Positions 25,282 to 34,443 of a stretch of 64,000 nucleotides of DNA are shown here, piece by piece. Where the stretch lies: contig NZ_JAFEWE010000001.1 in the NCBI RefSeq assembly GCF_017355785.1, positions 868,001 to 932,000 of the forward strand, in the 5' to 3' direction. How positions within the stretch are numbered: position 1 is the stretch's first letter; each line of letters opens with the position of its first letter. Source of the stretch: Desertivirga arenae (GTDB lineage: Bacteria; Bacteroidota; Bacteroidia; Sphingobacteriales; Sphingobacteriaceae). The notes under the pieces were generated by a model. It did not search any database. It saw nothing but the letters and a program-made list of their open reading frames with translations, and was not told the origin of the DNA. Position numbers and translations under genes: made by a program.

Positions 25282-25311
25282 TTGTTTTGGTTAAAGTTTA
25301 ATTTAACTTTG
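25282..25311 (+). promoter_or_regulatory. Promoter of the 147-aa lipoprotein gene
   Basis: TTG (25282-25284), 19-bp spacer, TAACTTTG (25304-25311): full consensus. The leader to the GTG start is about 80 nt. Confidence 0.7.
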
Positions 25312-25395
25312 TAACCATAATACGCACTAGTAAGCGATTTTCATCGTTAACTACTTATCAATTTATTGTTTTTTAGACACCTAATCTAAACCCGT

Positions 25396-25839
25396 GTGAA
25401 TAAAAAGTTATTTTTCTCCGTCATTGCAGGTACTATTATCTTGAGTTCCTGTGAAAAAGAAGATTTAAGCTCATTGAAGCAATCTCCGATCAACACCAGT
25501 TTTTCCAGTCAAGTCGACGAAAAAGTTTATTTACTTTCAGAGGCTGGGTCAATTACGTTTGCCATAACCTCTATCTCAGATAACAGGTGCACTGCGCATG
25601 ATTTCTGTACAGACCCGGGTGACTGTTCCGTTAGAATAAAGGTGTCAAATCTTGATAACTCGACCGCCGAGAGTATTTTGACCATTGACAATTCGAGTGA
25701 GCACCAAACGCATGAGGTTCACCTTAAGCTGGGTAAGAAGACTTATTCGGTATACTTGAATAATGTTAACCCTAAGCCATTCTTGAAAAGTTTAACCACT
25801 GCAAAAGAAGCTGAATTCCTTGTTCAAGAAGGTAAATAG
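25396..25839 (+). CDS. Hypothetical lipoprotein, 147 aa
   Basis: Not assigned to a family. The start is GTG at 25396. A lipoprotein signal peptide is clear (MNKKLFFSVIAGTIILSSC, Cys19), followed by acidic residues. The mature part has three Cys (DNRCTAHDFCTDPGDCSVRI, about residues 70-90) that could form disulfides, then a beta-rich C-terminus. It has a well-formed promoter of its own and ends 2 bp from the convergent permease gene, so no separate terminator is visible. Confidence 0.75.
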   Translation: MNKKLFFSVIAGTIILSSCEKEDLSSLKQSPINTSFSSQVDEKVYLLSEAGSITFAITSISDNRCTAHDFCTDPGDCSVRIKVSNLDNSTAESILTIDNSSEHQTHEVHLKLGKKTYSVYLNNVNPKPFLKSLTTAKEAEFLVQEGK

Positions 25840-25841
25840 TA

Positions 25842-27068
25842 TTATTTAAAGCTTATTGTCTTTACCGGAGAGATCCTGGTAACCAGCATAGAAGGTATTA
25901 ATAATACAACCAGACACACGGCTAGTGTGCTGACGTTGAGAATTAGGATATCTGCTATGCTGAACTCCACCGGTACGAATTGCATGTAATAGGAACTTTG
26001 ATCAAGCTCAAAAAAATGTGTCAGATTTTGGAAGAGGCCTAAACCAATTCCTACAAGGTTACCTAACAGAAGTCCAAATCCGATCAGGAATGCGGCATTG
26101 TTCAAGAATATTTTTTGCACCTGCCAATTAGTACTTCCCAGAGCTTTAAGGATCCCTATCATATTCGTTCTTTCAAGGATAATGATCATGAGCGCAGATA
26201 TCATATTAATTACAGCAACTGCCATCATTAATATAAGTATAACTTCAGTATTTACATCTAACAAAGACAACCACTGGAATATTGTCTGATACCATTCCTT
26301 GATGGTATAGGTCCTTACATTATAAGACATAAATCCGCCTACGTCATTATTGATCTTATCCAGTTTGTCAAAATCATTTACCCTAAGTTCAAAGCCCCCC
26401 ACCTCGTCCTTTTTCCATTTATTCAGCCTTCTGATCTCTGAAAGATCACCTATAATATAAGTTTTATCTACCTCTTCAACTCCCAGGTCGTAAATACCCA
26501 CTATCTTAAACTTTCTTTTAAGCAACGATTGCTGCACGAAATACATCAGAAAATCGTCCCCGAGTTTAACCTTTAATCTATTTGCGAGGAATCTTGAGAT
26601 AATAATTTGCTTCCTGGATTTAACACTGTCTGTATAATCAATCACCTTGCCTGCCACTAACACTCGTTTGAAGTAGGTCCAGTCGTAAGTTTTATCTACC
26701 CCCTTCAATATTACACCTTCCACCTCCTCGTTCGTATTTATGATCCCAGTCTTGATGGCGTAGGGCTGGATATGGGCCACACCTGGCAACTGGCTAATCT
26801 TTAACAAAGTATCTTTGGATATTGCAAAAGGAGAATTCTCATAAGAATTATTGAGGTCGTACTTCATGGCAATAATATCTCCCGAGAAGCCACGCATTTT
26901 GTCGCGGATCTCTGATTTAAAGCCTTTCACTACCGCAACTGATAAAATCATTACGGCCAGGCTTAACATTATCCCTATTATTGCAATACGTACGCTTAAT
27001 TTAGAAAACGTTCGTTTAGAGTTAAAGGTAATTCTACGGGCAATAAAAGCTGGCAGGTTCAAAAGCAA
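25842..27068 (-). CDS. FtsX-like ABC permease, LolC/LolE type
   Basis: A 408-residue permease. It has an N-terminal membrane helix (about 25-48: IAIIGIMLSLAVMILSVAVVKGF), a large periplasmic MacB-like domain (about 50-265), and three C-terminal helices with the FtsX core (ERTNMIGILKALGSTNWQVQKIFLNNA...LLLGNLVGIGLG). In Gram-negatives this fold extracts lipoproteins from the inner membrane with LolD. No ATPase or LolB is adjacent, as is usual in Bacteroidota. The second ABC subunit must come from elsewhere. Confidence 0.85.
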   Translation of the reverse strand: MLLNLPAFIARRITFNSKRTFSKLSVRIAIIGIMLSLAVMILSVAVVKGFKSEIRDKMRGFSGDIIAMKYDLNNSYENSPFAISKDTLLKISQLPGVAHIQPYAIKTGIINTNEEVEGVILKGVDKTYDWTYFKRVLVAGKVIDYTDSVKSRKQIIISRFLANRLKVKLGDDFLMYFVQQSLLKRKFKIVGIYDLGVEEVDKTYIIGDLSEIRRLNKWKKDEVGGFELRVNDFDKLDKINNDVGGFMSYNVRTYTIKEWYQTIFQWLSLLDVNTEVILILMMAVAVINMISALMIIILERTNMIGILKALGSTNWQVQKIFLNNAAFLIGFGLLLGNLVGIGLGLFQNLTHFFELDQSSYYMQFVPVEFSIADILILNVSTLAVCLVVLLIPSMLVTRISPVKTISFK

Positions 27069-27171
27069 TGATGTTTATGTAAAGCAAAGATGCAAATTTT
27101 AAATTTGTTGATATAAAACCCGCAATACGCATAAATGTTGTCGATATTAAAATATGACAAATACAGTTAGA

Positions 27172-28431
27172 ATGAAAAGATATCTTCTGCAATTAGTGGC
27201 GCTGTCACTGCTTCCAATTTTCCTTTCCTGCACGAAGAAAGTAAAGAAGCCAAATACCTCTGTTATTATAAACAAACAGATGGAGAGCAAGGAGAGTTCC
27301 GTAACCTCTGTCACAACCGGAGCTGCACAAACCGCCCTATACCTGCCTTTACTGAAAGGTAAAAGAGTTGGAATGGTGGTTAATCAGACCTCTTTAATAG
27401 CTGGAAGTCATAGCATTGATAAACTAAAGGCACTAGGAATTACTATCGTTAAGGCCTTTGGACCTGAGCATGGATTCAGAGGACAAGCCAGTGCAGGTGC
27501 AAAAGTACAAAGCGGGACAGATCCTCAAACAGGGATCAGTGTTGTTTCGCTGTACGGCTCTCATTACAAACCGACAAAAGAGGATGTCTCGGGACTAGAC
27601 ATCATGGTTTTTGATATTCAGGATGTTGGAGCTCGTTTTTATACCTATATATCGACCCTTCATTATGTTATGGAGGCTTGTGCTGAGAATGGTATTCCAT
27701 TAATTGTCCTTGACAGGCCTAACCCGAATGGATTTTATATAGATGGGCCAATACTGGAGACAAAGTACGCCTCCTTTATCGGAATGCATCCAGTTCCTAT
27801 AGTTCATGGCATGACCATCGGTGAATATGCAAAGATGATAAATGGTGAAGGATGGTTAAAAAATAAGGTCAGATGCAATTTGAAAGTGATCCAGATGAAA
27901 GGGTATAAGCATTCTATGCCATATACTCTTCCGGTGAAACCTTCTCCCAACCTTAATACCCAACAGTCTATTCTTCTTTATCCTTCCCTTTGTCTATTTG
28001 AAGGAACGATTATCAGCCAGGGAAGAGGAACGTACTTCCCATTCCAGGTATTGGGCGCACCGGAGTTGGTTGGAAAATATACGTTTAGTTTTAAGCCTGT
28101 AAGTATCCCTGGTATGAGTGAAAGTCCGTTGCATCAAAACCAAAGCTGCTATGGCCTGGATCTACGAAATTTCGACACAGGCATCTTTCAAAAGACTGGA
28201 AAACTTAATTTACAATGGCTTATTGAGCTATACAAAGCGTATCCTGACAAGGAAAAGTTCTTTGATTTTAAGCAAAGTAAACAGATGAATAATTTTGACA
28301 AGTTGGCTGGAACTCAAGCCCTGAGAAATCAGATCATTGCCGGAAAGACAGAATCTGAAATCAGAAAGAGCTGGGAACCAGGATTAATACAGTTTAAAGA
28401 GAAGCGGAAAAAATATTTGTTATATCAATAA
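27172..28431 (+). CDS. DUF1343 protein, NamZ-type exo-beta-N-acetylmuramidase
   Basis: Lipoprotein of about 419 residues (signal MKRYLLQLVALSLLPIFLSC). DUF1343 members such as NamZ release terminal MurNAc from peptidoglycan fragments, a muropeptide recycling step. Family motifs are LLKGKRVGMVVNQTS, AFGPEHGFRG, SLYGSHYKPT and DIQDVGARFYTYISTL, then VLDRPNPNG and SQGRGTYFPFQVLGAP. Glu in the PEHGFR motif is the likely catalytic region. An alternative ATG lies 18 bp upstream (27154). Enzymatic activity is from family knowledge. Confidence 0.87.
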   Translation: MKRYLLQLVALSLLPIFLSCTKKVKKPNTSVIINKQMESKESSVTSVTTGAAQTALYLPLLKGKRVGMVVNQTSLIAGSHSIDKLKALGITIVKAFGPEHGFRGQASAGAKVQSGTDPQTGISVVSLYGSHYKPTKEDVSGLDIMVFDIQDVGARFYTYISTLHYVMEACAENGIPLIVLDRPNPNGFYIDGPILETKYASFIGMHPVPIVHGMTIGEYAKMINGEGWLKNKVRCNLKVIQMKGYKHSMPYTLPVKPSPNLNTQQSILLYPSLCLFEGTIISQGRGTYFPFQVLGAPELVGKYTFSFKPVSIPGMSESPLHQNQSCYGLDLRNFDTGIFQKTGKLNLQWLIELYKAYPDKEKFFDFKQSKQMNNFDKLAGTQALRNQIIAGKTESEIRKSWEPGLIQFKEKRKKYLLYQ

Positions 28432-28464
28432 TCAGATAGCTATATCCGACTGACATTGACTTCT

Positions 28465-28472
28465 TATTTTTG
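28465..28472 (+). promoter_or_regulatory. -7 box directly upstream of fmt
   Basis: TATTTTTG ends 8 nt before the fmt ATG, so a transcript from it would have almost no leader. Confidence 0.45.
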
Positions 28473-28480
28473 AGGAATTT

Positions 28481-29395
28481 ATGAGAATAATATTTATGGG
28501 AACTCCTGACTTTGCCGTTGCCTCTCTTGATGCATTGGTACAAGCAGGATTTGACATTGTTGCTGTAGTAACCGCACCTGATAAACCTGCGGGAAGAGGT
28601 CAGAAACTGAGTGAGTCTGCTGTAAAAAAATACGCAGTAGAACATCAATTACCAGTATTACAACCTGATAAACTTAAAAATCCGGACTTCATTGAACAAC
28701 TAAAAAGCTACGGTGCAGACCTGCAGATTGTGGTAGCCTTCCGTATGCTTCCTGAAATAGTGTGGAATATGCCTCCTAAAGGGACCATCAATCTACATGC
28801 TTCCTTGTTGCCGGAATACCGGGGAGCTGCACCGATAAATTGGGCAATTATAAACGGTGAAAAACAAAGCGGAGTTTCTACCTTTTTCTTACAGCATGAA
28901 ATAGATACTGGGAACATTATATTTTCGGAAGCAGTTGATATTGAACCTGACGACACCGCAGGAGATCTTCATGATAAGCTAATGGTGAAAGGTGCGGAAT
29001 TACTTGTTAATACTGTGAAAGCCGTTGAGAGGGGTGAATACACAGAAACACCTCAGAAGGAAGTTACTTCAACTACTCCCACTCACGCCCCAAAGCTATT
29101 TAAGGAAGATTGCCTTATCAACTGGAACCAACCCGTTCAGAAGGTTTATAATCTTATCAGAGGATTAAGTCCCTACCCTACTGCGTATACCTACATCAAT
29201 GAAAAAACGCTGAAAATATTTGCAGCAGACATTCTTGAAAAAGAACCAGGGATACAGCCTTCAGGGTTTCTGAGTGATGGTAAAACCTATTTAAACTTTG
29301 CCTGTGCTGATGGATTTATTTCTGTAAAAGACGTTCAGGTAGAAGGAAAAAAGCGAATGAGTGTAGAGGAATTTTTAAGGGGATTCAGGATTTAA
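28481..29395 (+). CDS. fmt: Methionyl-tRNA formyltransferase
   Basis: Formylates Met-tRNAi with 10-formyl-THF. At 304 residues it has the normal length. The N-terminal Rossmann half begins MRIIFMGTPDFAVASLDAL. The catalytic region has INLHASLLPEYRGAAPINWAIINGE with Asn/His and the downstream D of EIDTGNII. The C-terminal OB-like domain starts near residue 205. It is preceded by a -7 box and followed by a shared terminator facing the E1 gene. Confidence 0.96.
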   Translation: MRIIFMGTPDFAVASLDALVQAGFDIVAVVTAPDKPAGRGQKLSESAVKKYAVEHQLPVLQPDKLKNPDFIEQLKSYGADLQIVVAFRMLPEIVWNMPPKGTINLHASLLPEYRGAAPINWAIINGEKQSGVSTFFLQHEIDTGNIIFSEAVDIEPDDTAGDLHDKLMVKGAELLVNTVKAVERGEYTETPQKEVTSTTPTHAPKLFKEDCLINWNQPVQKVYNLIRGLSPYPTAYTYINEKTLKIFAADILEKEPGIQPSGFLSDGKTYLNFACADGFISVKDVQVEGKKRMSVEEFLRGFRI

Positions 29396-29433
29396 GTACT
29401 CTAGCATTCAAGTCCTAAGATTCAAAACACATA

Positions 29434-29468
29434 AAAAAGGGTTACTTCTTGATAAAGTAACCCTTTTT
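29434..29468. terminator. Bidirectional terminator between fmt and the fused E1 gene
   Basis: Perfect 14-bp stem AAAAAGGGTTACTT (29434-29447) / AAGTAACCCTTTTT (29455-29468), A-rich and T-rich on its flanks, between convergent genes. Confidence 0.9.
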
Positions 29469-29483
29469 CATATTATTCAAATA

Positions 29484-31901
29484 CTATTTGTAGAGTAAGG
29501 GAAACTTTGAAGGATTTGTTTCGTGCATCATTTCGAGTACTAATTCAATTACATCATCCGTTGAGGGCTTACTAAAGTAATCTCCATCGGATCCGTAAGG
29601 TGGCCTGTGCTCTTTAGCCGAAAGCGTGCGCGGGGCACTGTCCAGGGAATAATAACCTTTCTGCTTTTCAATTACTTGCTGTAGTATAAAGGCCGAAGCT
29701 CCGCCCGGAACGTCCTCATCTACAACCAGAAGCTTATTCGTCTTCCTTAAGGAATCCACACAAACATTATTCAGATCAAAGGGGTGAAGGGTTTGGGGAT
29801 CTACGATCTCAACAGAAACTCCTGCTTTTTCGAGTTCTTCTACAGCCTCTTCAACCACTCTTAAGGTTGATCCATACGATATAATGGTAATATCAGAGCC
29901 TTCCTTCACCACTTCAGCATGGCCAAGCGGTACTGTAAATTCTCCGACATTAGAAGGCAGCTTTTCCTTCAGACGATACCCATTCAAACACTCAATTACG
30001 ATAGCAGGCTCGTCTGCTCTAAGTAAGGTATTGTACATACCAGCCGCTTGAGTCATATTGCGAGGTACACAAACGTGAATACCTCTCATAATCCCTAATA
30101 TCATAGACATAGGAGAACCTGAATGCCAGATGCCTTCCAAACGGTGACCACGGGTTCTTATAATAACCGGGGACTTCTGTCCTCCTTTGGTTCTGTAACT
30201 TAAACTTGCCAGATCATCACTTACCACATTGATGCAGTAAAGCAGATAATCCAAATATTGAATTTCCGCTATCGGCTTCAACCCTCTCAATGAAAGTCCT
30301 ATACCCTGCCCAATAATTGTGCTTTCTCTGATGCCGGAATCTACAACCCTTAAATGCCCATATTTAGCCTGAAGGCCTGCAAAGCCTTGATTAACATCAC
30401 CAATGCTACCTACATCTTCACCAAAGGCAATGATCCTTGGATCTCTTGCTATGTTTTCATCAAAGCAGGCATTAAGTATTTCCCTGCCATCTATCAGCTT
30501 TACATCCTCGGCGTACTCTGCAGGGATCACAGGGATAGTGAAGGGAGAATTTACAGATCCAGTAAACAGCTTTGAATTATACCGTTCCCGGTTAAGCGCT
30601 AATTCCCTTTCATACCATTGCAATAACTCGTTTCTTTCATGCGAATTAACCTGTGCAGTGATACGAACAGCCTTCCTTACCGCAGAGGAAGTTTCGCGTC
30701 TTCCAGCGTCGGACTGGGACCGGAGCTCAGAAGCTAAACGATCTACCTCCGGGTGCTGCAATGCCTCCAAAAGAGCAATTGCTTCTTCTTTCTCGGCCTT
30801 TAATGTATTTAGAACTTCTGCCCAAGCTTCTTTTTGACATTCCCTTACATACGCTTTAGCAGTGTTCTCCATTTCTGTAAGCTCCTCATCGGTAGCAATG
30901 GCCGACTCTAAAACCCACTTGCGCATTTGGACGAGGCAATCGTATTCTGCTTCCCAATCCAGACGTTCTTTTGTTTTATACCGTTCGTGAGAACCCGAAG
31001 TAGAATGCCCCAAAGGCTGGGTCATTTCGTGAACGTGTATCATGGAGGGGATATGATTCTCCCGGCTTATAGTTGCTGCCCGTTCATAAGTCTCACAGAG
31101 CCCAGGATAATCCCATCCTCTTACCTTAAAAATCTCGAAGCCCTCTCCTTTTTCATCCCTCTGAAACCCTTTAAGAATTTCAGAAATATCCATCTTAGTA
31201 GTCTGTAATTCGGAGGGGACTGAAATAGCATAGGCATCGTCCCATACAGAAATCACCATAGGTACCTGAAGGACACCTGCTGCATTTATTGCTTCAAAGA
31301 AAACGCCCTCGGAGGTAGAGCCATTGCCTACAGTTCCAAAAGCGACTTCGTTTCCTTCTATGGAAAAGTCTGACAGGTATTTAAGATCCGGATTTTGACG
31401 ATATAATTTAGAAGCCCATGCTAATCCAACCAGCCTGGACATTTGACCACCTGTAGTAGAAATATCAGAAGAAGTATTTTTCTGCTCCATCTGATTTTTC
31501 CAGGTACCATCCTCTTTAAGGATCCGGGTAGCAAAATGAGAATTCATTTGTCTGCCACCAGAAAAGGGATCGAAATTGACATCAGTATTACCATACAACT
31601 GAGAGAAGAACTCGGTTATGGTGGCCATACCTGCTGCAAACATGAAAGTTTGGTCCCGGTAATACCCCGCGCGCCAGTCGCCTTTTTTAAAAGCTTTGGC
31701 CATTGCAACCTGAGCTACTTCTTTGCCATCTCCAAAAATGCCAAACTTCGCTTTCCCCGTTAATACTTCTTTTCTGCCTAAAATGCTTGCCTGGCGACTC
31801 TCGTAACAGATGCGATAGTCATTAAGGACGATCTTTTTGAATTCCTCAAAACTTAGTTCAGAAATATCAAACTGATTAGTAACATGTTTTATCGATGACA
31901 T
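29484..31901 (-). CDS. Branched-chain 2-oxoacid dehydrogenase E1, fused alpha-beta
   Basis: An 805-residue thiamine diphosphate enzyme that decarboxylates branched 2-oxoacids and passes the acyl group to E2. The alpha half is N-terminal, with the TPP motif FGTVGNGSTSEGVFFEAINAAG...ISVWDDAYAIS. The beta half starts near residue 470 (DGREILNACFDENIARDPRIIAFGEDVG) and ends with the transketolase C-domain (LLVVDEDVPGGAS). I chose ATG at 31901, not the TTG at 31922, because a -7 box (31920-31927) overlaps the longer start. E2/E3 are not nearby. Confidence 0.92.
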   Translation of the reverse strand: MSSIKHVTNQFDISELSFEEFKKIVLNDYRICYESRQASILGRKEVLTGKAKFGIFGDGKEVAQVAMAKAFKKGDWRAGYYRDQTFMFAAGMATITEFFSQLYGNTDVNFDPFSGGRQMNSHFATRILKEDGTWKNQMEQKNTSSDISTTGGQMSRLVGLAWASKLYRQNPDLKYLSDFSIEGNEVAFGTVGNGSTSEGVFFEAINAAGVLQVPMVISVWDDAYAISVPSELQTTKMDISEILKGFQRDEKGEGFEIFKVRGWDYPGLCETYERAATISRENHIPSMIHVHEMTQPLGHSTSGSHERYKTKERLDWEAEYDCLVQMRKWVLESAIATDEELTEMENTAKAYVRECQKEAWAEVLNTLKAEKEEAIALLEALQHPEVDRLASELRSQSDAGRRETSSAVRKAVRITAQVNSHERNELLQWYERELALNRERYNSKLFTGSVNSPFTIPVIPAEYAEDVKLIDGREILNACFDENIARDPRIIAFGEDVGSIGDVNQGFAGLQAKYGHLRVVDSGIRESTIIGQGIGLSLRGLKPIAEIQYLDYLLYCINVVSDDLASLSYRTKGGQKSPVIIRTRGHRLEGIWHSGSPMSMILGIMRGIHVCVPRNMTQAAGMYNTLLRADEPAIVIECLNGYRLKEKLPSNVGEFTVPLGHAEVVKEGSDITIISYGSTLRVVEEAVEELEKAGVSVEIVDPQTLHPFDLNNVCVDSLRKTNKLLVVDEDVPGGASAFILQQVIEKQKGYYSLDSAPRTLSAKEHRPPYGSDGDYFSKPSTDDVIELVLEMMHETNPSKFPLLYK

Positions 31902-31919
31902 ACGTGCTGAGTCAATCTT

Positions 31920-31927
31920 CAAAAATA
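31920..31927 (-). promoter_or_regulatory. -7 box of the fused E1 gene
   Basis: CAAAAATA on the plus strand is TATTTTTG on the minus strand, 18 nt upstream of the ATG at 31901. Confidence 0.5.
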
Positions 31928-32007
31928 ATAAAATCTAAACGCAATGAAACTCTATAATTTCAGATGCGTATATTGCACAGTAATAATTAAACAAAAGCAA
32001 ATACCTT

Positions 32008-32015
32008 TATATTTG
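32008..32015 (+). promoter_or_regulatory. -7 box of the DUF1573 gene
   Basis: TATATTTG, 84 nt upstream of the ATG at 32100. The leader contains an ACATCAA/TTGATGT inverted repeat. No TTG at -33. Confidence 0.4.
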
Positions 32016-32099
32016 CATATAGTAAAACATCAATTTGCACACACACGATTAAACTATTTGCTTTTGATGTATTCTAATAACTGAAAACAACAATTTAAA

Positions 32100-32489
32100 A
32101 TGAAAAAGCTATTAACTTTTTGCGCTGTTATCCTTGCTATCGCTTTCACTGCAATGCGTGCAGATGTACAGGGAGAATTTAAGTTTGAGAAAGAGACTCA
32201 GGACTTCGGTAAAATTACTCAAGGCAAACCAGTGAGTTATGATTTCAAATTTACTAACGTAGGAGATCAGCCAATTATTCTTACAGAAGTACAACCTACT
32301 TGTGGTTGTACGGTTGCTAAGTTTACAAGTACACCTGTTAAGAAAGGCGAAGTAGGAACGATCTCTATTACTTATAACGCTGCGGCCATGGGGCCATTCA
32401 GTAAAGCCATCACTGTAAAGTCTAACGCGAAAACTTCAGTTAAGTACATTTACATTAAAGGAGAGGTAGTAAGCGAGAACTCGAAATAA
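32100..32489 (+). CDS. Secreted DUF1573 domain protein, 129 aa
   Basis: Signal peptide (MKKLLTFCAVILAIAFTAMRA) followed by one Ig-like DUF1573 domain: F-x-F-E-x-E-T-Q-D-F-G-K-I-T-Q-G, YDFKFTNVGDQP and PTCGCTVAKF, with the conserved CGC pair. Expected to be periplasmic or surface-located. The exact function is unknown. A longer lipoprotein paralogue lies at 45811-46257 in the nusB run. Confidence 0.88.
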   Translation: MKKLLTFCAVILAIAFTAMRADVQGEFKFEKETQDFGKITQGKPVSYDFKFTNVGDQPIILTEVQPTCGCTVAKFTSTPVKKGEVGTISITYNAAAMGPFSKAITVKSNAKTSVKYIYIKGEVVSENSK

Positions 32490-32511
32490 AAATAAAACGC
32501 TAAAAAAACTT

Positions 32512-32541
32512 AAACCTCTCTGGAACCAGAGAGGTTTTTTT
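32512..32541 (+). terminator. Terminator after DUF1573
   Basis: Perfect 9-bp stem AAACCTCTC (32512-32520) / GAGAGGTTT (32529-32537) and a T run. The T run merges into the TATTTTTG box (32541-32548) just ahead of the aminotransferase. Confidence 0.88.
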
Positions 32542-32554
32542 ATTTTTGCAGACT

Positions 32555-33784
32555 ATGCCACAAATTTCAAATAAGGGGAAGCTAATGCCAGCATCTCCTA
32601 TAAGAAAGCTAACCCCATACGCTGAGAGAGCGAAAGAGCAGGGAAAAAAGGTGTACCATTTGAATATTGGACAGCCCGATATAGAAACACCGGAGGTTAT
32701 GCTTAATGCTATTAAACATATTGACTTTAAGGTTTGGGCCTATACTCAGTCTGAAGGAACTCTATCATACCGTAAAAAACTTGTCGAGTATTATAACAGG
32801 GCAGATTATAATGTAACTGTAGATGACATTCTGGTAACCAGCGGAGCGTCTGAAGCGATAGTGATCGCTATGCAAACCTGTCTGGATTCGGAAGATGAAG
32901 TAATTATTCCGGAGCCCTTCTACGCTAACTACAATGCTTTTGCCTGGATGAGTAATGTTACTGTAAAGCCTGTGCTTTCTGTAATTGAAAATGGTTTTGC
33001 AATGCCTCCCATCAAGGAATTTGAAAAGCTGATCACAGACAAGACCAAAGCGATCTTTATTTGCAACCCCAATAATCCTACAGGGTATCTTTACTCCTAC
33101 GAGGAAATGGTTGAGCTGAAAAACCTTTGCCTGAAATACGATCTATATCTTTTTGCAGATGAAGCCTACCGGGAGTTTTGCTATGATGGCAATAAGTTTC
33201 TGTCTCCGATGCATTTGGATGGCTTAGATGAGCATGTTATTATTTTTGATAGTATATCTAAACGTTACAGTGCTTGTGGCGCCCGTTTAGGATGTTTTAT
33301 CACAAAAAATAAAAAGGTAATTGAAACGGCATTAAAATTTGCCCAGGCACGCTTAAGTCCTGGTATGGTTGCCCAAATTGCAGGAGAAGCTGCAGTAGAT
33401 ACTCCACAGTCTTATTTTGATAAGGTGAACAAGGAGTATACCGAGCGAAGGAATATGCTGGTAGAGTCGCTTAATAAAATGGAAGGCGTATTTTGCCCAA
33501 ACCCAGGAGGGGCGTTCTACGTAGTAGCAAAATTCCCTGTAGACGACGCAGAAGACTTCTGTCAGTGGATGCTGGAAGAGTTTTCTTATGACAATCAGAC
33601 AGTAATGATGGCTCCTGCGGCAGGATTTTACAGTTCTCCGGGAGTTGGTAAAGACCAAATCCGTTTGGCATACGTTTTGAATAAAGAAGATTTAGCTAAT
33701 GCAATGATCTGTCTGGAAAAAGCTTTAAAAGAATATCCGGGGAGAACAGAAGTTGGCAATTTAGAGTTAGCGGTTAGCAAATAA
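32555..33784 (+). CDS. Pyridoxal-phosphate-dependent aminotransferase, class I/II (aspartate aminotransferase-like)
   Basis: A 409-residue fold-type I PLP enzyme. Motifs: HLNIGQPDIETP, TSGASEAI (cofactor phosphate loop), NPNNPTGYLYS, DEAYREF, and SISKRYSACGARLGCF with the PLP lysine (SISK). The Arg that binds substrate carboxylate is in the C-terminal IRLAY. Substrate range, aspartate or aromatic, is not settled by sequence. The ATG at 32555 gives MPQISNKGKL; the TTG three codons earlier lies in a -7-like box. Confidence 0.92.
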   Translation: MPQISNKGKLMPASPIRKLTPYAERAKEQGKKVYHLNIGQPDIETPEVMLNAIKHIDFKVWAYTQSEGTLSYRKKLVEYYNRADYNVTVDDILVTSGASEAIVIAMQTCLDSEDEVIIPEPFYANYNAFAWMSNVTVKPVLSVIENGFAMPPIKEFEKLITDKTKAIFICNPNNPTGYLYSYEEMVELKNLCLKYDLYLFADEAYREFCYDGNKFLSPMHLDGLDEHVIIFDSISKRYSACGARLGCFITKNKKVIETALKFAQARLSPGMVAQIAGEAAVDTPQSYFDKVNKEYTERRNMLVESLNKMEGVFCPNPGGAFYVVAKFPVDDAEDFCQWMLEEFSYDNQTVMMAPAAGFYSSPGVGKDQIRLAYVLNKEDLANAMICLEKALKEYPGRTEVGNLELAVSK

Positions 33785-33813
33785 TAGCGTATACTTGCAA
33801 ACTCGAACACACT

Positions 33814-34208
33814 GGGGTCGACCGGAATTGACAGGATGGATGATAAGTGTGTAAGCATGCAGCGGATGAGGGTTCATCGCTATAATCAGTATCCTCAAAC
33901 AACAAAAGGCGAAAATACATACGCTCTTGCTGCTTAATCTTAACCGAGTTAAGATTAGCCTTTGTTACGCTTTAGAAGCGTAAGCGAGATGTTTCCCGGG
34001 AGCCAAGTCTGGCGGCACCCGAACCGGAAGCACGGAAAAGCCGGAATAAGGATAAAAGAGCTTCGATTTTATCCCGACAATTTAAGAAGCTAAGGATTAA
34101 GCAGGCTGTTTGTGGCCAACTTAATCTCGAAAACCAATCACAAAATAAGCATGTAGAAAGCGCATCTGGTCCCATGTTTGGACGAGGGTTCGAATCCCTC
34201 CGGCTCCA
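33814..34208 (+). ncRNA. ssrA: Transfer-messenger RNA (tmRNA)
   Basis: A 395-nt tmRNA that rescues stalled ribosomes. The 5' end GGGGTCG (33814-33820) pairs with CGGCTCC (34201-34207) to form the acceptor stem with two G-U pairs, and the T-loop is GGGTTCGAATCCC. The tag reading frame is GGC at 33908 then GAA..., giving GENTYALAA with TAA at 33935-33937. The 3' CCA is not encoded. A TATACTTG box (one mismatch) sits at 33790-33797, and a terminator follows. Confidence 0.95.
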
Positions 34209-34213
34209 CTCTT

Positions 34214-34250
34214 AAAGGCCTTTCAACTATTTGGAAGGCCTTTTCTTTTA
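34214..34250 (+). terminator. Terminator after tmRNA
   Basis: Stem AAAGGCCTT (34214-34222) / AAGGCCTTT (34235-34243) with a T-rich tail (34240-34249). Confidence 0.85.
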
Positions 34251-34253
34251 CCC

Positions 34254-34349
34254 CTATCCAAACAACCATATGGATAAAACAAAGAGCGTTATAAATAACG
34301 CGAACAGTACGCCGGCAACTCTTAAGAGCTTCTTGATATCTTCTCCCAT
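34254..34349 (-). CDS. Single-pass membrane microprotein, 31 aa
   Basis: A minus-strand ORF with ATG at 34347-34349 and TAG at 34254-34256. The product is MGEDIKKLLRVAGV followed by a hydrophobic run (LFALFITLFVLSIWLFG). It has a short charged N-terminus, then one membrane helix to the C-terminus. Support comes from a TAGTTTTG box on the minus strand at 34358-34365, just upstream of the ATG. Function unknown. The gene lies antisense-adjacent to the tmRNA terminator. Confidence 0.55.
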   Translation of the reverse strand: MGEDIKKLLRVAGVLFALFITLFVLSIWLFG

Positions 34350-34357
34350 TTAGGCTG

Positions 34358-34365
34358 CAAAACTA
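34358..34365 (-). promoter_or_regulatory. -7 box of the 31-aa microprotein gene
   Basis: CAAAACTA on the plus strand is TAGTTTTG on the minus strand, ending 8 nt before the ATG. Confidence 0.45.
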
Positions 34366-34443
34366 GAAATAAAACCAGGTGGATGTTACTTAATTTTTTG
34401 ATTAGGGGATATTAGCTTTTCTTTGCGCAAAATTATAAGAGGA

